From: an uncultured Kiloniellaceae bacterium
Lineage (GTDB): Bacteria > Pseudomonadota > Alphaproteobacteria > Kiloniellales > Kiloniellaceae
Assembly: GCA_947500035.1 (NCBI GenBank)
Contig: CANMQP010000012.1
Location: 248,001-312,000, forward strand
DNA: 64,000 nt
Direction of reading: 5' to 3'
Shown piece by piece: positions 52,457 to 63,521 of this stretch (its first letter is position 1; every line of letters starts with the position of its first letter). Position numbers and translations under genes: made by a program. A model generated the notes under the pieces. It did no database searches and was not told the origin of the DNA. It was given only the letters and a program-made list of their open reading frames with translations.

Positions 52457-53566
52457 GTGCCGGATGACACCCCAATCCAAACACAAAACGCCAAAACCTT
52501 GGAACCCAAACCCGATGGGCTGCCGGCGATACCGGTGCATGAGCTGGACGCGCAGTGGCCGGAGCAACTCTTCGATCTGGAGATCGAAAGGGCGAAATCC
52601 CTGTTGGAGGCCGGCAGCGGACACTTCCCGGGTTTCGCAGTCAAACAGGTGGACCGCCTTTCCCGCAGTTGGCTGCAGCGTTCCGACAACCCTTATCTGG
52701 CCGAAATCGACGCCATGAACGACAAGCTGGCAGCGCCCGGGGTTTACTTTCTGAATATTAACTACGAGTGGGGCTGCACTTCGGGCGTGACCGCGGCTGC
52801 CGAGGGCGGAAACCTGTTGCGCCGGGTGCTGGACTGGCCGCTCGAAGGCCTGGGCGCCGAGATCGTGGCGGCGCGCTGCGCGTCCCCGGCCGGACCTTGG
52901 ATCAACTTAACCTGGCCGGGCTTTACCGGATCGATCCAGGGCATGGCCGCCGGCCGGTTTTCAGCCGCGATCCATCAGGCCCCCATGCCGCGCCGAACCC
53001 CAATCATGCCCTTGGATTGGATGATGAACCGCAAGCGCGTCTGGAACAGCAGGGCTATCCCGCCGGCCCATCTGCTACGGCAGGTTTTCGAGACTTGTGA
53101 GACCTACGCCGATGCGAAACGGGTTTTGAGCGAAACGGAGCTCGCCCTGCCGTCGATCTTCCTGCTAAGCGGAATTGAAAGCCACGAAGGCTGTGTGATC
53201 GAACGCAGTCCGACCGAAGCCTTCCTGCGTGAGAGCCCGGCTGCTGCAGCAAACCACTGGCAATCCCAGCCCGCCAAAGCCAGCGCGCGCGGACAATTCA
53301 GCCATGAACGAAGCGCGGCCATGCTGGAGCCGCAAATTGACGATAGGCTTGAAAACCCCAGCCACCCGGCCTTCAGCTGGCTCAAACCGCCGATTCTCAA
53401 TGATACCACCCGGTTGGTTTTGACCGCTGACGCCGCCAGCGGCGAGCTCTTCGTCCAGGGCTTTGAGAAACCCACGGCGGCGGCGCGGAGAAATGCCGAA
53501 AGTGACGTCGCCATTGCCGCAACGGCGATACTGTATCTTGGGCCTGACATAAGCCCCGAACACTAG
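52457..53566 (+). CDS. Ntn-hydrolase-like protein (acid ceramidase/C45 peptidase-like)
   Basis: A 369-residue protein without a signal peptide. The stretch YEWGCTSGVTAAAEGGNLLR followed by RVLDWPLEGLG resembles the Cys-nucleophile region of acid ceramidase/NAAA and penicillin-acyltransferase-like Ntn hydrolases (C-T-S ... grxlDW). The preceding residues would be a propeptide removed by autocleavage before Cys. Start is GTG at 52457. The TAG stop is also the first triplet of the 137-bp repeat. Substrate unknown; an amide or N-acyl hydrolase is likely. Confidence 0.6.
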   Translation: MPDDTPIQTQNAKTLEPKPDGLPAIPVHELDAQWPEQLFDLEIERAKSLLEAGSGHFPGFAVKQVDRLSRSWLQRSDNPYLAEIDAMNDKLAAPGVYFLNINYEWGCTSGVTAAAEGGNLLRRVLDWPLEGLGAEIVAARCASPAGPWINLTWPGFTGSIQGMAAGRFSAAIHQAPMPRRTPIMPLDWMMNRKRVWNSRAIPPAHLLRQVFETCETYADAKRVLSETELALPSIFLLSGIESHEGCVIERSPTEAFLRESPAAAANHWQSQPAKASARGQFSHERSAAMLEPQIDDRLENPSHPAFSWLKPPILNDTTRLVLTADAASGELFVQGFEKPTAAARRNAESDVAIAATAILYLGPDISPEH

Positions 53567-53700
53567 AACGGATCACCTTTTGACGAAACCACGTTGTGGC
53601 TTCGTGAAAAGGTGTGAATCCGTTCTAAATCATAGTGTTAGATCAGATTCACAAGCACAAGCGATCGCCTCCGGTGATTCCATCTAAACTTGATCTGATC
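53564..53700 (+). repeat. Compound palindromic repeat, copy 2 (137 bp)
   Basis: 64-bp module (53564-53627, ends TAGAACGG/CCGTTCTA), 13-bp linker ending GTTA (53628-53640) and 60-bp module (53641-53700, ends GATCAG/CTGATC). Same layout and lengths as copy 1 at 12991-13127 in the opposite orientation. It begins exactly at the stop codon of the preceding gene. Confidence 0.8.
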
Positions 53701-53871
53701 TTGGGAAAGCCTCTGTTCGGGGCATTCTCGACACCTCTCCGAAGGGACTCTGAAAATCCCGCGGGAAAAGCGTTGACAGGGCGTTCGCCATAGCTATATT
53801 CCGCGGGTCCGGCGGGGCTGCATCTGCGGCGCCCGCCCATCTGTTCACGAAAAAAGCCGGTAAATACCGAC
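53567..53871. other. 305-bp intergenic region: repeat plus rplU promoter
   Basis: The first 134 bp are the rest of the compound palindromic repeat; the last 100 bp hold the rplU promoter and leader. Confidence 0.6.
53773..53800 (+). promoter_or_regulatory. Sigma-70 promoter of rplU-rpmA
   Basis: -35 TTGACA (53773-53778), 16-bp spacer, -10 TATATT (53795-53800), about 65 bp of leader before the rplU ATG. Near-consensus, as expected for ribosomal protein genes. Confidence 0.75.
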
Positions 53872-54312
53872 ATGTTCGCAGTCATCAAAACAGGCGGCAA
53901 GCAATACAAAGTCGCCAAAGACGATATTGTCGTCGTCGAAAAGCTCGAAGGTGAGGCTGGCGCCTCTGTCGCCCTCGATTCGGTCCTCATGCTGGGCGAC
54001 GACAAGTCCGTTACCACGGGCGCTCCCTTCGTGGAGGGTGCATCTGTCGCCGCCGAAGTGGTCGAGCAGACCCGGGGCGACAAGGTCATCGTCTTCAAAA
54101 AGCAGCGCCGTCAGAACTACCGCCGCAAGAACGGCCATCGCCAGGACCTCACGGTTCTCAAGGTGACGGACATTCTGACCGACGGGAAGAAAGCCGCGAA
54201 GGCAGCGCCGAAGAAAAAGGCCGCTCCGAAGGCTGAAGCCGATGAGGCGGACGCTCCCAAAAAGGCTCCGGCCAAGAAGAAAGCGGCCCCCAAGGCCAAA
54301 GAAGAGGAGTAG
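53872..54312 (+). CDS. rplU: Ribosomal protein L21 with Lys/Ala-rich C-terminal extension
   Basis: Residues 1 to about 103 are canonical L21 ([40 protein letters not shown]). The remaining 43 residues are a low-complexity tail ([20 protein letters not shown] and similar) ending in EEE. L21 binds 23S rRNA in the 50S subunit. Typical length is about 103, so the tail is an addition seen in some alphaproteobacteria. Co-transcribed with rpmA 6 bp downstream. Confidence 0.97.
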   Translation: MFAVIKTGGKQYKVAKDDIVVVEKLEGEAGASVALDSVLMLGDDKSVTTGAPFVEGASVAAEVVEQTRGDKVIVFKKQRRQNYRRKNGHRQDLTVLKVTDILTDGKKAAKAAPKKKAAPKAEADEADAPKKAPAKKKAAPKAKEEE

Positions 54313-54318
54313 GACTCC

Positions 54319-54579
54319 ATGGCACATAAAAAAGCAGGCGGTAGCTCCCGTAACGGCCGCGACTCGGCCGGCCGGCGCCTCGGCGTCAAAAAATACGGCG
54401 GCGAGCTGGTCATCCCCGGCAATATCGTCATCCGTCAGCGCGGCACGCAATACCACCCCGGCGACAACGTCGGCATGGGTAAGGACCACACGATCTTCGC
54501 GAAGGTCGAAGGCCACGTCAGCTTCCGGCAGAAAGCCGGTGGCCGTACCTACGTGTCGGTAGAGCCGAAGGCCTCTTAA
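54319..54579 (+). CDS. rpmA: Ribosomal protein L27
   Basis: An 86-residue L27, starting [20 protein letters not shown] and carrying [20 protein letters not shown]. Its N-terminus reaches the peptidyl-transferase centre. Follows rplU and is closed by a strong terminator. Confidence 0.98.
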   Translation: MAHKKAGGSSRNGRDSAGRRLGVKKYGGELVIPGNIVIRQRGTQYHPGDNVGMGKDHTIFAKVEGHVSFRQKAGGRTYVSVEPKAS

Positions 54580-54619
54580 GGCCCCGCCTCTCGGTCTGCA
54601 TCCGAGGGTGATAGAATTC

Positions 54620-54649
54620 AGGGGGAATGGCATGCCATTCCCCCTTTTT
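54620..54649 (+). terminator. Rho-independent terminator after rpmA
   Basis: GGGGGAATGGCATGCCATTCCCCC (54621-54644, 12-bp arms) is a perfect inverted repeat with almost no loop, followed by TTTTT. It ends the rplU-rpmA unit 41 bp after the stop. Confidence 0.92.
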
Positions 54650-54712
54650 CGTGTTCGACATATGAAATGCACCGGCGAGCCCGGGCATAAGGGCAGATTG
54701 CGTTTAAGCTGA

Positions 54713-54781
54713 CTCAAAATTCGCTGCCTCTCAATCAGCATATCGCTGATTTCGCCCATTGGCATTGGCGCAGATTTTGAG
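54713..54781 (+). other. Nested inverted repeats in the obgE leader
   Basis: Outer arms CTCAAAAT (54713-54720) and ATTTTGAG (54774-54781) enclose ATCAGC (54734-54739) and GCTGAT (54745-54750). This could be a structured 5' leader of obgE. Confidence 0.35.
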
Positions 54782-54796
54782 ACACTGTGGCTCTAG

Positions 54797-57084
<2,288 letters not shown>

Positions 57085-57133
57085 GGACGATTGGGTCGTC
57101 AGAATAGCGAACCGAAAGACTGAGGACCGGAAG

Positions 57134-58423
57134 ATGACTGCCGAAACCGCTGTATTGCGAGACGACCTTGTCAGCGAAATGAACGACCTGGGACGCGCGG
57201 CCCGTGCCGCCGCCGCTGAGCTCGCCATGGCCGGTCCGGAGCAGCGGAATGACGCCCTGAAAGCAGCGGCGGAGGCCCTGCGCGATCAATCCGATAAAAT
57301 CATCGCCGCCAACGCCGTGGATATGGCGGCGGCGGAGGCAAAGGGCCTGTCGGCGGCCATGCTCGACCGCCTCCTGCTCAATAGCGATCGTGTCGAGGCT
57401 ATGGCCGAGGGCCTGGAAGCCATCGCGGATTTTCCCGATCCCCTGGGCCGCGTACTCGAAGAACGCAGCCGGCCCAACGGTCTGCAGATCGCCAAGGTCG
57501 CGGTGCCTCTGGGTGTGATCGGCATTATCTATGAGAGCCGACCCAATGTGACGGCCGACGCCGGCGGGCTCTGCCTCAAATCCGGGAACGCGGCAATCCT
57601 GCGCGGCGGTTCTGAATCGGCAAATTCCTCGAGCGCGATCCTGGAATGCCTGCAGGCGGGCCTGCGAAAAGCCGGTCTGCCCGAGGCCGCCCTTCAGCGG
57701 CTGCCGACCACGGATCGCGCTGCCGTCGGAATCATGCTGACCATGAGCGAGTACATCGACCTGATCGTGCCGCGCGGCGGACGCGGACTGATCGAGCGCG
57801 TCCAACAAGAGAGCCGGATCCCGGTCATGGCTCACCTCGACGGCCTCTGTCATACCTACATTCACGGCGACGCCGATCGGAAGATGGCGACGGACATCGC
57901 GGTCAACGCAAAGATGCGGCGGACCGGCATCTGCGGCGCGACCGAGACTCTGCTGGTGGACCGCTCAGCCGTTGAGAGTCATCTGCCCGACGTCCTGAAA
58001 GCGCTGGTATCAGCGGGCTGCGAAATCCGGGGCGACGAGACCGTTCAAGCCATGGATATCGGCGCGAGCGTCAAGGAGGCCGTGGCCCAGGATTGGGATA
58101 CCGAGTATCTGGACTCCATTATCTCGGTGAAGGTTGTGGACGGGCTTGATGATGCCGTTTCGCACATCAACCAGCATGGCTCTCACCACACCGAAGCCAT
58201 CGTGACCGAAGACCAGACAGCGGCTCAAGCGTTCCTCAACCGCGTGGATGCCGCAATCGTCATCCACAATGCCTCGACCCAATACGCGGACGGCGGCGAG
58301 TTCGGCATGGGTGCCGAAATCGGTATCTCAACCGGAAAGCTTCATGCGCGAGGCCCCGTCGGGGCCGATCAGTTGACGAGCTATAAATACCTGGTGCGTG
58401 GAAAAGGTCAGGTTCGGCCGTAA
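57134..58423 (+). CDS. proA: Gamma-glutamyl phosphate reductase
   Basis: A 429-residue aldehyde-dehydrogenase-fold enzyme. [20 protein letters not shown] and [20 protein letters not shown] are ProA motifs, and the catalytic Cys lies in [16 protein letters not shown]. It reduces glutamyl-5-phosphate, the product of ProB encoded just upstream (50 bp). Confidence 0.97.
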   Translation: MTAETAVLRDDLVSEMNDLGRAARAAAAELAMAGPEQRNDALKAAAEALRDQSDKIIAANAVDMAAAEAKGLSAAMLDRLLLNSDRVEAMAEGLEAIADFPDPLGRVLEERSRPNGLQIAKVAVPLGVIGIIYESRPNVTADAGGLCLKSGNAAILRGGSESANSSSAILECLQAGLRKAGLPEAALQRLPTTDRAAVGIMLTMSEYIDLIVPRGGRGLIERVQQESRIPVMAHLDGLCHTYIHGDADRKMATDIAVNAKMRRTGICGATETLLVDRSAVESHLPDVLKALVSAGCEIRGDETVQAMDIGASVKEAVAQDWDTEYLDSIISVKVVDGLDDAVSHINQHGSHHTEAIVTEDQTAAQAFLNRVDAAIVIHNASTQYADGGEFGMGAEIGISTGKLHARGPVGADQLTSYKYLVRGKGQVRP

Positions 58424-58557
58424 TTGAGCGCTACGGCCATCCCGAAACAACTTTGTCATGAGCGCAATGCCAGATCCCGCGATAAAGGTGGGAAGAACGC
58501 ATAAAACCAAAAGTGTATCGTAGAAATTCATACTAAAAGTTGTGAATAGAGCAAAAA

Positions 58558-59262
58558 ATGCCCGTGATTTTTAAGCACCCGGTGCGACGCCCCGGTCTGG
58601 CGCGTATCGGTCGTATGCTTGACGGTCACCTGCCGGCAGCAGGGCAACGTATCGGGTTGCTCGGCGGCTCCTTCAATCCAGCCCACGATGGTCATTTAGC
58701 CATCAGCGAGGAAGCCCTGCGCCGTCTTAATCTCGATGAGATCTGGTGGCTGGTATCACCGCAAAATCCGCTGAAATCCGCCAATGAAATGGCACCCCAG
58801 GCGACACGGGCGGCGCGCGCCGCAGCCCAGGTCGGAACCCCTAAGATCCGCGTGACCATGCTGGAGCGAGAGTTCGGCACCGCCTACACGGCAGAGACCT
58901 TGCAGCTGCTCGTGGAGCGTTTTCCGCGCGTTCGTTTCGTATGGTTAATGGGGGCGGATAATCTGCTTCAGATCGACCGTTGGCAGGATTGGCACAAAAT
59001 CTTTAACACCATGGCCATTGCGGTTTTTGATCGCCCAACCTATTCTTTAAGGGCACTGGCTTCCAAGGCAGCCAGGCATTTTGCCCGGTTCCGCAAGCGT
59101 GAGAGCGAACTAAAGCGTTTTGCGGACTCCGCGCCACCCGCTTGGGTATTCCTCCATAACAGGCTGAATGCCCAGTCATCCACAGCGATGCGGGCGGCTG
59201 AGGAACGGGCTCCCACGCGCGTCCGGAGCGCAGACTGCGACCCGGATGCAGACAAGGACTGA
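58558..59262 (+). CDS. nadD: Nicotinate-nucleotide adenylyltransferase
   Basis: A 234-residue NadD. The nucleotidyltransferase motif GLLGGSFNPAHDGHLAISEE is at about 33-52 and the region WLVSPQNPLK follows; VWLMGADNLLQIDRWQDWHK is characteristic. It forms NaAD in NAD synthesis. The start at 58558 has a weak ribosome-binding site and gives about 30 residues before the motif; the ATG at 58615 is an alternative. Confidence 0.95.
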   Translation: MPVIFKHPVRRPGLARIGRMLDGHLPAAGQRIGLLGGSFNPAHDGHLAISEEALRRLNLDEIWWLVSPQNPLKSANEMAPQATRAARAAAQVGTPKIRVTMLEREFGTAYTAETLQLLVERFPRVRFVWLMGADNLLQIDRWQDWHKIFNTMAIAVFDRPTYSLRALASKAARHFARFRKRESELKRFADSAPPAWVFLHNRLNAQSSTAMRAAEERAPTRVRSADCDPDADKD

Positions 59263-59686
59263 GAAACGGAGAGATAAGACCATACTAAGCGAAAACAAGG
59301 CCTCCAAGGCCGGCAAGCAGGACGCACTGGCGTCCAGCAAGCATCTGCTCCAAGTGGTCCAGTCTTCCCTCGAAGACGACAAAGCGGAAGATCTTGTCGT
59401 TATCGAGCTCGCCGACAAATCCAGCATCGCCGACTACATGGTTATTGCCAGTGGCCGTTCACAACGACAAGTGGGCGCCATGGCGGATCATTTGAGCCGC
59501 GCGTTGAAGTCGGCTGGAGTGACTGGCGCCAAGGTTGAAGGTGCCGAACGTTGTGACTGGGTGTTGATCGACGGCGGTGACGTCATCGTTCATCTCTTCC
59601 GTCCGGAAGTGCGTGCGTTCTACAATCTTGAAAAGATGTGGGGCGTTGATCTGCCGGAAAACGTCGCGAACGCGGGCACGGCCTGA
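59246..59686 (+). CDS. rsfS: Ribosome silencing factor
   Basis: A RsfS/Iojap protein. The core LLQVVQSSLEDDKAEDLVVI through DYMVIASGRSQRQVGAMADH and VHLFRPEVRAFYNLEKMWG is typical. It binds L14 and blocks subunit joining under starvation. The only in-frame ATG is at 59246, within the nadD end and without a ribosome-binding site. A good GGAGAG (59268-59273) lies 8 bp before an in-frame ATA at 59282, so the true start is uncertain (146 or 134 residues). Confidence 0.93.
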   Translation: MQTRTEKRRDKTILSENKASKAGKQDALASSKHLLQVVQSSLEDDKAEDLVVIELADKSSIADYMVIASGRSQRQVGAMADHLSRALKSAGVTGAKVEGAERCDWVLIDGGDVIVHLFRPEVRAFYNLEKMWGVDLPENVANAGTA

Positions 59687-59785
59687 AAAGCCAACTGCGC
59701 TTTTGGGCCCGGGACGGACTGCTTCTGCGTGAATGTACCGTGGACGCCGTTACGATTCTGAGAGCGCAGGTGCAGGAAAAAACAG

Positions 59786-59811
59786 CTTTCGCCTGTCAAA
59801 ACGGGCGAAAG
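59786..59811 (+). other. Hairpin between rsfS and rlmH
   Basis: CTTTCGCC (59786-59793) and GGCGAAAG (59804-59811) form an 8-bp stem with a ten-base loop in the 212-bp gap. No T-tract. Confidence 0.35.
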
Positions 59812-59898
59812 AGATCGCTTTGCGAACTTTAACAACTGCGACACATCACTCTGGCCAGCAACCGGCAGCAAGTATCTAAACTGCAGCAAGAGTAGAAA

Positions 59899-60357
59899 AT
59901 GCGCATAACCCTGGCTGCGGTCGGTAGAGATAAGCCCGGACCTATACGCGACCTCTATCAGCACTACATCAGGCGCCTGCACTGGCAATTTGACCTGCGT
60001 GAGGTCGAGGAACGAAAGCCGCTGCCCTCCGCGCATCTGAAGCGCCGGGAGGCGGAGATGCTGTTGGACGCGATTCCCAAGCGCGCGACATTGGTGGCTT
60101 TGGACGAACGCGGCAAAAGTCTCTCAAGTCCGGAATTTGCGCAAATGATCGGGGATTGGCGAGACAACTCCGTGCAGGATGTCGCCTTCGTGATCGGAGG
60201 TGCGGATGGACTGGACGAGAGCCTGCGGAGCGCAGCGACACGCAGCATTTCCTTCGGGCGGATGACCTGGCCACATATGATGGTCAGAGCCTTGCTCGCG
60301 GAACAACTCTACCGGGCCCAGTCAATCCTGGCCGGACATCCTTATCACCGGGAATAG
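59899..60357 (+). CDS. rlmH: 23S rRNA (pseudouridine1915-N3)-methyltransferase
   Basis: A 152-residue SPOUT methyltransferase: ALDERGKSLSSPEFAQMI, FVIGGADGLDESLRSAAT and the C-terminal knot MTWPHMMVRALLAEQLYRAQ with HPYHRE at the end. It methylates helix 69 of 23S rRNA. RsfS-RlmH adjacency is standard. Confidence 0.97.
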   Translation: MRITLAAVGRDKPGPIRDLYQHYIRRLHWQFDLREVEERKPLPSAHLKRREAEMLLDAIPKRATLVALDERGKSLSSPEFAQMIGDWRDNSVQDVAFVIGGADGLDESLRSAATRSISFGRMTWPHMMVRALLAEQLYRAQSILAGHPYHRE

Positions 60358-60480
60358 GCTTCCCGAAGCAAGGTTTATTAACCATATTGCAAAGACCTGC
60401 ATTCATACTCGCCGAAACCACACAGTTTACTCGTGCAAAAACACTGTAGATCCACCGGAAATGAGCCTATAACTCCCTCT

Positions 60481-62055
60481 ATGAGTAGCCAGAAACCGCC
60501 TCGCCCCGTCGTCCTCTGCATCCTCGATGGCTGGGGCCACCGAGAGATCTGCGAAAACAACGCGATCTGCATCGGTAAAACGCCGGTTCTCGACCGTCTG
60601 ACGAAATCCTGTCCTCACGCCCTGATCGATGCGTCGGAACTGGAAGTCGGCCTGCCCGAGGGTCAGATGGGCAATTCCGAGGTGGGTCACATGAACATCG
60701 GCGCCGGGCGCGTGGTGATGCAGGATCTGCCCAGGATCGACGGTGCTATCGCGGATGGTTCCTTTGCGCGCTCACCGCGCCTGATCGAGTTCGCGGAGGC
60801 CGTGAAGGCCAAAGGCGGCAAAGCCCACATCATGGGACTGCTCTCCCCCGGTGGGGTCCATTCACACCAGAAACATATCGTGCAGTTGGTTGAAACGCTG
60901 CATGGTTTGGGCGTCCAAAGCGTCGTCCATGCCTTTCTGGACGGCCGGGACACACCACCGCGCTCAGCGCTCGGGTTTCTTGAGACCTTCCTGGCGGATG
61001 CGCCACACGCGGAGATAGGGACAGTGTCGGGCCGCTACTACGCCATGGATCGGGATCAGCGATGGAGCCGCGTCACCAAAGCCTATCATGCCATTGTTGA
61101 TGGCGGGAACGATAGGGACAGCGAACGCGCGGATTGCGCTCTTGCCGCCGTTGAACAGGGCTACGCCCGGGACGAGAACGATGAATTCGTCCTGCCGACC
61201 GTTATCAGCGGTTACGCCGGAATGGCGGATGGCGATGGTCTGCTGATGGCCAATTTCCGCGCTGACCGTGCGCGAGAGATTCTCGCAGCACTCTTGGATC
61301 CGGAATTTGACGGATTTGAGCGGAAGCGAGAGGTGGCTTTTTCGACTGCCGCCGGCATGGTGGAATATGCCAGCCAGCTCAATGCCTTCATGTCGACCGT
61401 CTTTCCCTCGGAGGAATTAACCGCCACTTTGGGCGAAGTCGTTTCGAATGCCGGGCAAAAACAGCTCCGGATCGCTGAAACGGAAAAGTACGCTCACGTT
61501 ACCTTCTTTTTCAACGGCGGACGCGAAGAGGTGTTCGAGGGGGAAGAACGTATCCTAGTCCCCTCTCCGGACGTCGCAACTTACGACCTGAAGCCGGAAA
61601 TGTCGGCGCCCGAGGTGACCGATAAACTATGCGCCGCTATTGAGTCCGGCGAATTCGGCCTGATCGTCGTCAATTACGCCAACGGTGATATGGTCGGGCA
61701 TACAGGCGATTTGGCCGCGGCGGTCAAAGCTGTTGAGATCGTGGATGCCTCTGTGGGCCGGCTGGAAGAGACGATCGCCCGCGCCGGCGGTGCGATGCTG
61801 GTCACTGCCGACCACGGCAACGCGGAACTGATGATCGATCCCGAGACCGGTCAGCCGCACACGGCCCACACCATGAACAAAGTGCCGCTGATACTGGTGA
61901 ATGGGCCTGCTGCCGTCAAAAGCCTCAAAAACGGCCGCCTGGCTGATCTGGCGCCAAGCATTCTCTCACTCATGAACCTGCCGCTTCCCACAGAAATGAC
62001 CGGCCGTTCGCTGATCGAAATGGCTGCGGCGGCATCCGACGCGGCGGCCGAATAA
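60481..62055 (+). CDS. gpmI: 2,3-bisphosphoglycerate-independent phosphoglycerate mutase
   Basis: A 524-residue GpmI. ILDGWGHRE holds a metal ligand, MGNSEVGHMNIGAGRVV the phosphoserine-forming Ser, and VTADHGNAELM the second metal site. It interconverts 3- and 2-phosphoglycerate using Mn. The ATG at 60481 is used; the frame is open to 60433. Stop and start of the next gene overlap (TAATG). Confidence 0.96.
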   Translation: MSSQKPPRPVVLCILDGWGHREICENNAICIGKTPVLDRLTKSCPHALIDASELEVGLPEGQMGNSEVGHMNIGAGRVVMQDLPRIDGAIADGSFARSPRLIEFAEAVKAKGGKAHIMGLLSPGGVHSHQKHIVQLVETLHGLGVQSVVHAFLDGRDTPPRSALGFLETFLADAPHAEIGTVSGRYYAMDRDQRWSRVTKAYHAIVDGGNDRDSERADCALAAVEQGYARDENDEFVLPTVISGYAGMADGDGLLMANFRADRAREILAALLDPEFDGFERKREVAFSTAAGMVEYASQLNAFMSTVFPSEELTATLGEVVSNAGQKQLRIAETEKYAHVTFFFNGGREEVFEGEERILVPSPDVATYDLKPEMSAPEVTDKLCAAIESGEFGLIVVNYANGDMVGHTGDLAAAVKAVEIVDASVGRLEETIARAGGAMLVTADHGNAELMIDPETGQPHTAHTMNKVPLILVNGPAAVKSLKNGRLADLAPSILSLMNLPLPTEMTGRSLIEMAAAASDAAAE

Positions 62056-63521
62056 TGGCGGCCTCGTTCGCACTCTGGCGGACGAAAACGATCTCGATGG
62101 TCGTGGCCACGACCGCTGCCATTGTGATATCGAATCATCCTGCGGCGGCCCAGTCCGCTGATCAGACGAACCCCAACCTGAACGAAATTCAGCGCGACCT
62201 CGAGCGCAGCAAAGCCGACACCGAAGATCTGGCACGCAAATCTGAAGAAGTCCGAATTGAGCTGCGCCTCTTGAAAGGCCGCATGATCAATGTCGCGCGT
62301 AAAACCCTGGACCTTGAGTCGGAACTTTCAGCGATCGAGGAAACCCTTGTCAGCCTGCTTGAAGAGGAGGGCGCCAAATCGGCGGCACTTCAGCGCCAAC
62401 GGCAAAAGTTGGGCCGCACGCTTGGCGCGCTGCAGCGCATCGCCCTCCTGCCGCCTGAAGCTCTGGTGGCCGCACCGGGATCTCCTGTGGACGCGGTGCG
62501 CTCTGCAACCTTGTTACGGGTGGCCGTTCCCGCTTTGGAGCAAGAAGCGGACCGGCTGAAAAAAGATCTCGACGAACTGGAGCATCTGCGGGTCAGGATC
62601 GAACGCGAGCGCGTCGATGTCAGCGCCGCCAGCGACCTCCTCAGCAATGAACGTAAAACGCTGACTGCCTTGATCGATCAGAAACGCCGCCTGCAATCGC
62701 AAACGACGGAACAGCAGGCTGTGTCGGAGCGTAAAATGGCTCGGCTTGCCCGGGAGGCCGAGGATTTACGCGATTTGCTGCGGAAAATCGAGCGTGAGGC
62801 CGCCGAACAGGAACGTCTGGCGCGCGAGGCCGAGCAGCGTGATCAGGAACGCCGACTGGCTCTGCAGAGGGAACAAAAGCGGCAGCTGGAGCTTGAACAG
62901 GCCAAAAGAGAGGCGGAAGCCCGCGAACAGCAGCGTCTCGCTGAAAATGCACAGCGTCAGGGCGAGCTCGAGAGCCGGCTGCTTGCCGATCCACCGGTCA
63001 TCGCACAGACCCCGGAAACCCCTCCCTCGGATCAGCAACAGGTTGCGTCAGCGGGGACGCGGCCCGCGGTGAGCGGCAATCTCTCGAAACCGGCCAATAT
63101 CCGCGCCTTCCCCTCGGTGGCACGTAACGAACTTTTGATGCCGGCGCACGGACGGCTTCTGAGACGCTATGGACAACAGGGCAAAAATGGCAGTCCAGCG
63201 TCAAAAGGCATAACCATAGCAACGCGCGAGGGGGCTCAGGTAATTGCCCCCTTCGACGGCAAAGTGGTCTATGCTGGCGAGTTCCGCGGCTATGGCCTCA
63301 TCTTGATCATAGAGCACGGCAAACGATATCATACATTACTGGCAGGCGTTGAACGCGTGGACGCGGTTGTCGGCCAGTGGATACTAGCGGGAGAGCCGAT
63401 CGGCGTAATGACCGACGACGGGGTTCGAAAACCAGAACTTTATTTGGAACTCCGGAGAAACGGACAAGCGATCAATCCGCTGCCTTGGTTGGCGGCAACT
63501 GGCGATAAGGTACGAGGTTAA
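62055..63521 (+). CDS. Murein hydrolase activator, EnvC family
   Basis: A 488-residue periplasmic protein. N-terminal signal segment to about AAA-QS, a long coiled coil (about 45-310, many Arg/Glu/Gln heptads such as REAEQRDQERRLALQREQKR), then a LytM/M23 domain (about 365-485) with ITIATREGAQVIAPFDGKVV and LILIIEHGKRYHTLLAGVER. The Zn-ligand His set of active M23 peptidases is incomplete, as in EnvC-type activators of cell-division amidases. Followed immediately by the S41 peptidase gene (TAATG overlap). Confidence 0.9.
   Translation: MAASFALWRTKTISMVVATTAAIVISNHPAAAQSADQTNPNLNEIQRDLERSKADTEDLARKSEEVRIELRLLKGRMINVARKTLDLESELSAIEETLVSLLEEEGAKSAALQRQRQKLGRTLGALQRIALLPPEALVAAPGSPVDAVRSATLLRVAVPALEQEADRLKKDLDELEHLRVRIERERVDVSAASDLLSNERKTLTALIDQKRRLQSQTTEQQAVSERKMARLAREAEDLRDLLRKIEREAAEQERLAREAEQRDQERRLALQREQKRQLELEQAKREAEAREQQRLAENAQRQGELESRLLADPPVIAQTPETPPSDQQQVASAGTRPAVSGNLSKPANIRAFPSVARNELLMPAHGRLLRRYGQQGKNGSPASKGITIATREGAQVIAPFDGKVVYAGEFRGYGLILIIEHGKRYHTLLAGVERVDAVVGQWILAGEPIGVMTDDGVRKPELYLELRRNGQAINPLPWLAATGDKVRG

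Noticed and set aside
58328-58531. Minus-strand ORF of 67 codons with a hydrophobic N-terminus between proA and nadD
   Set aside because: About half of it is antisense to the proA 3' end, and I see no ribosome-binding site. The N-terminal part (YDTLLVLCVLPTFIAGSGIA) could be a membrane helix, but support is too weak to annotate.
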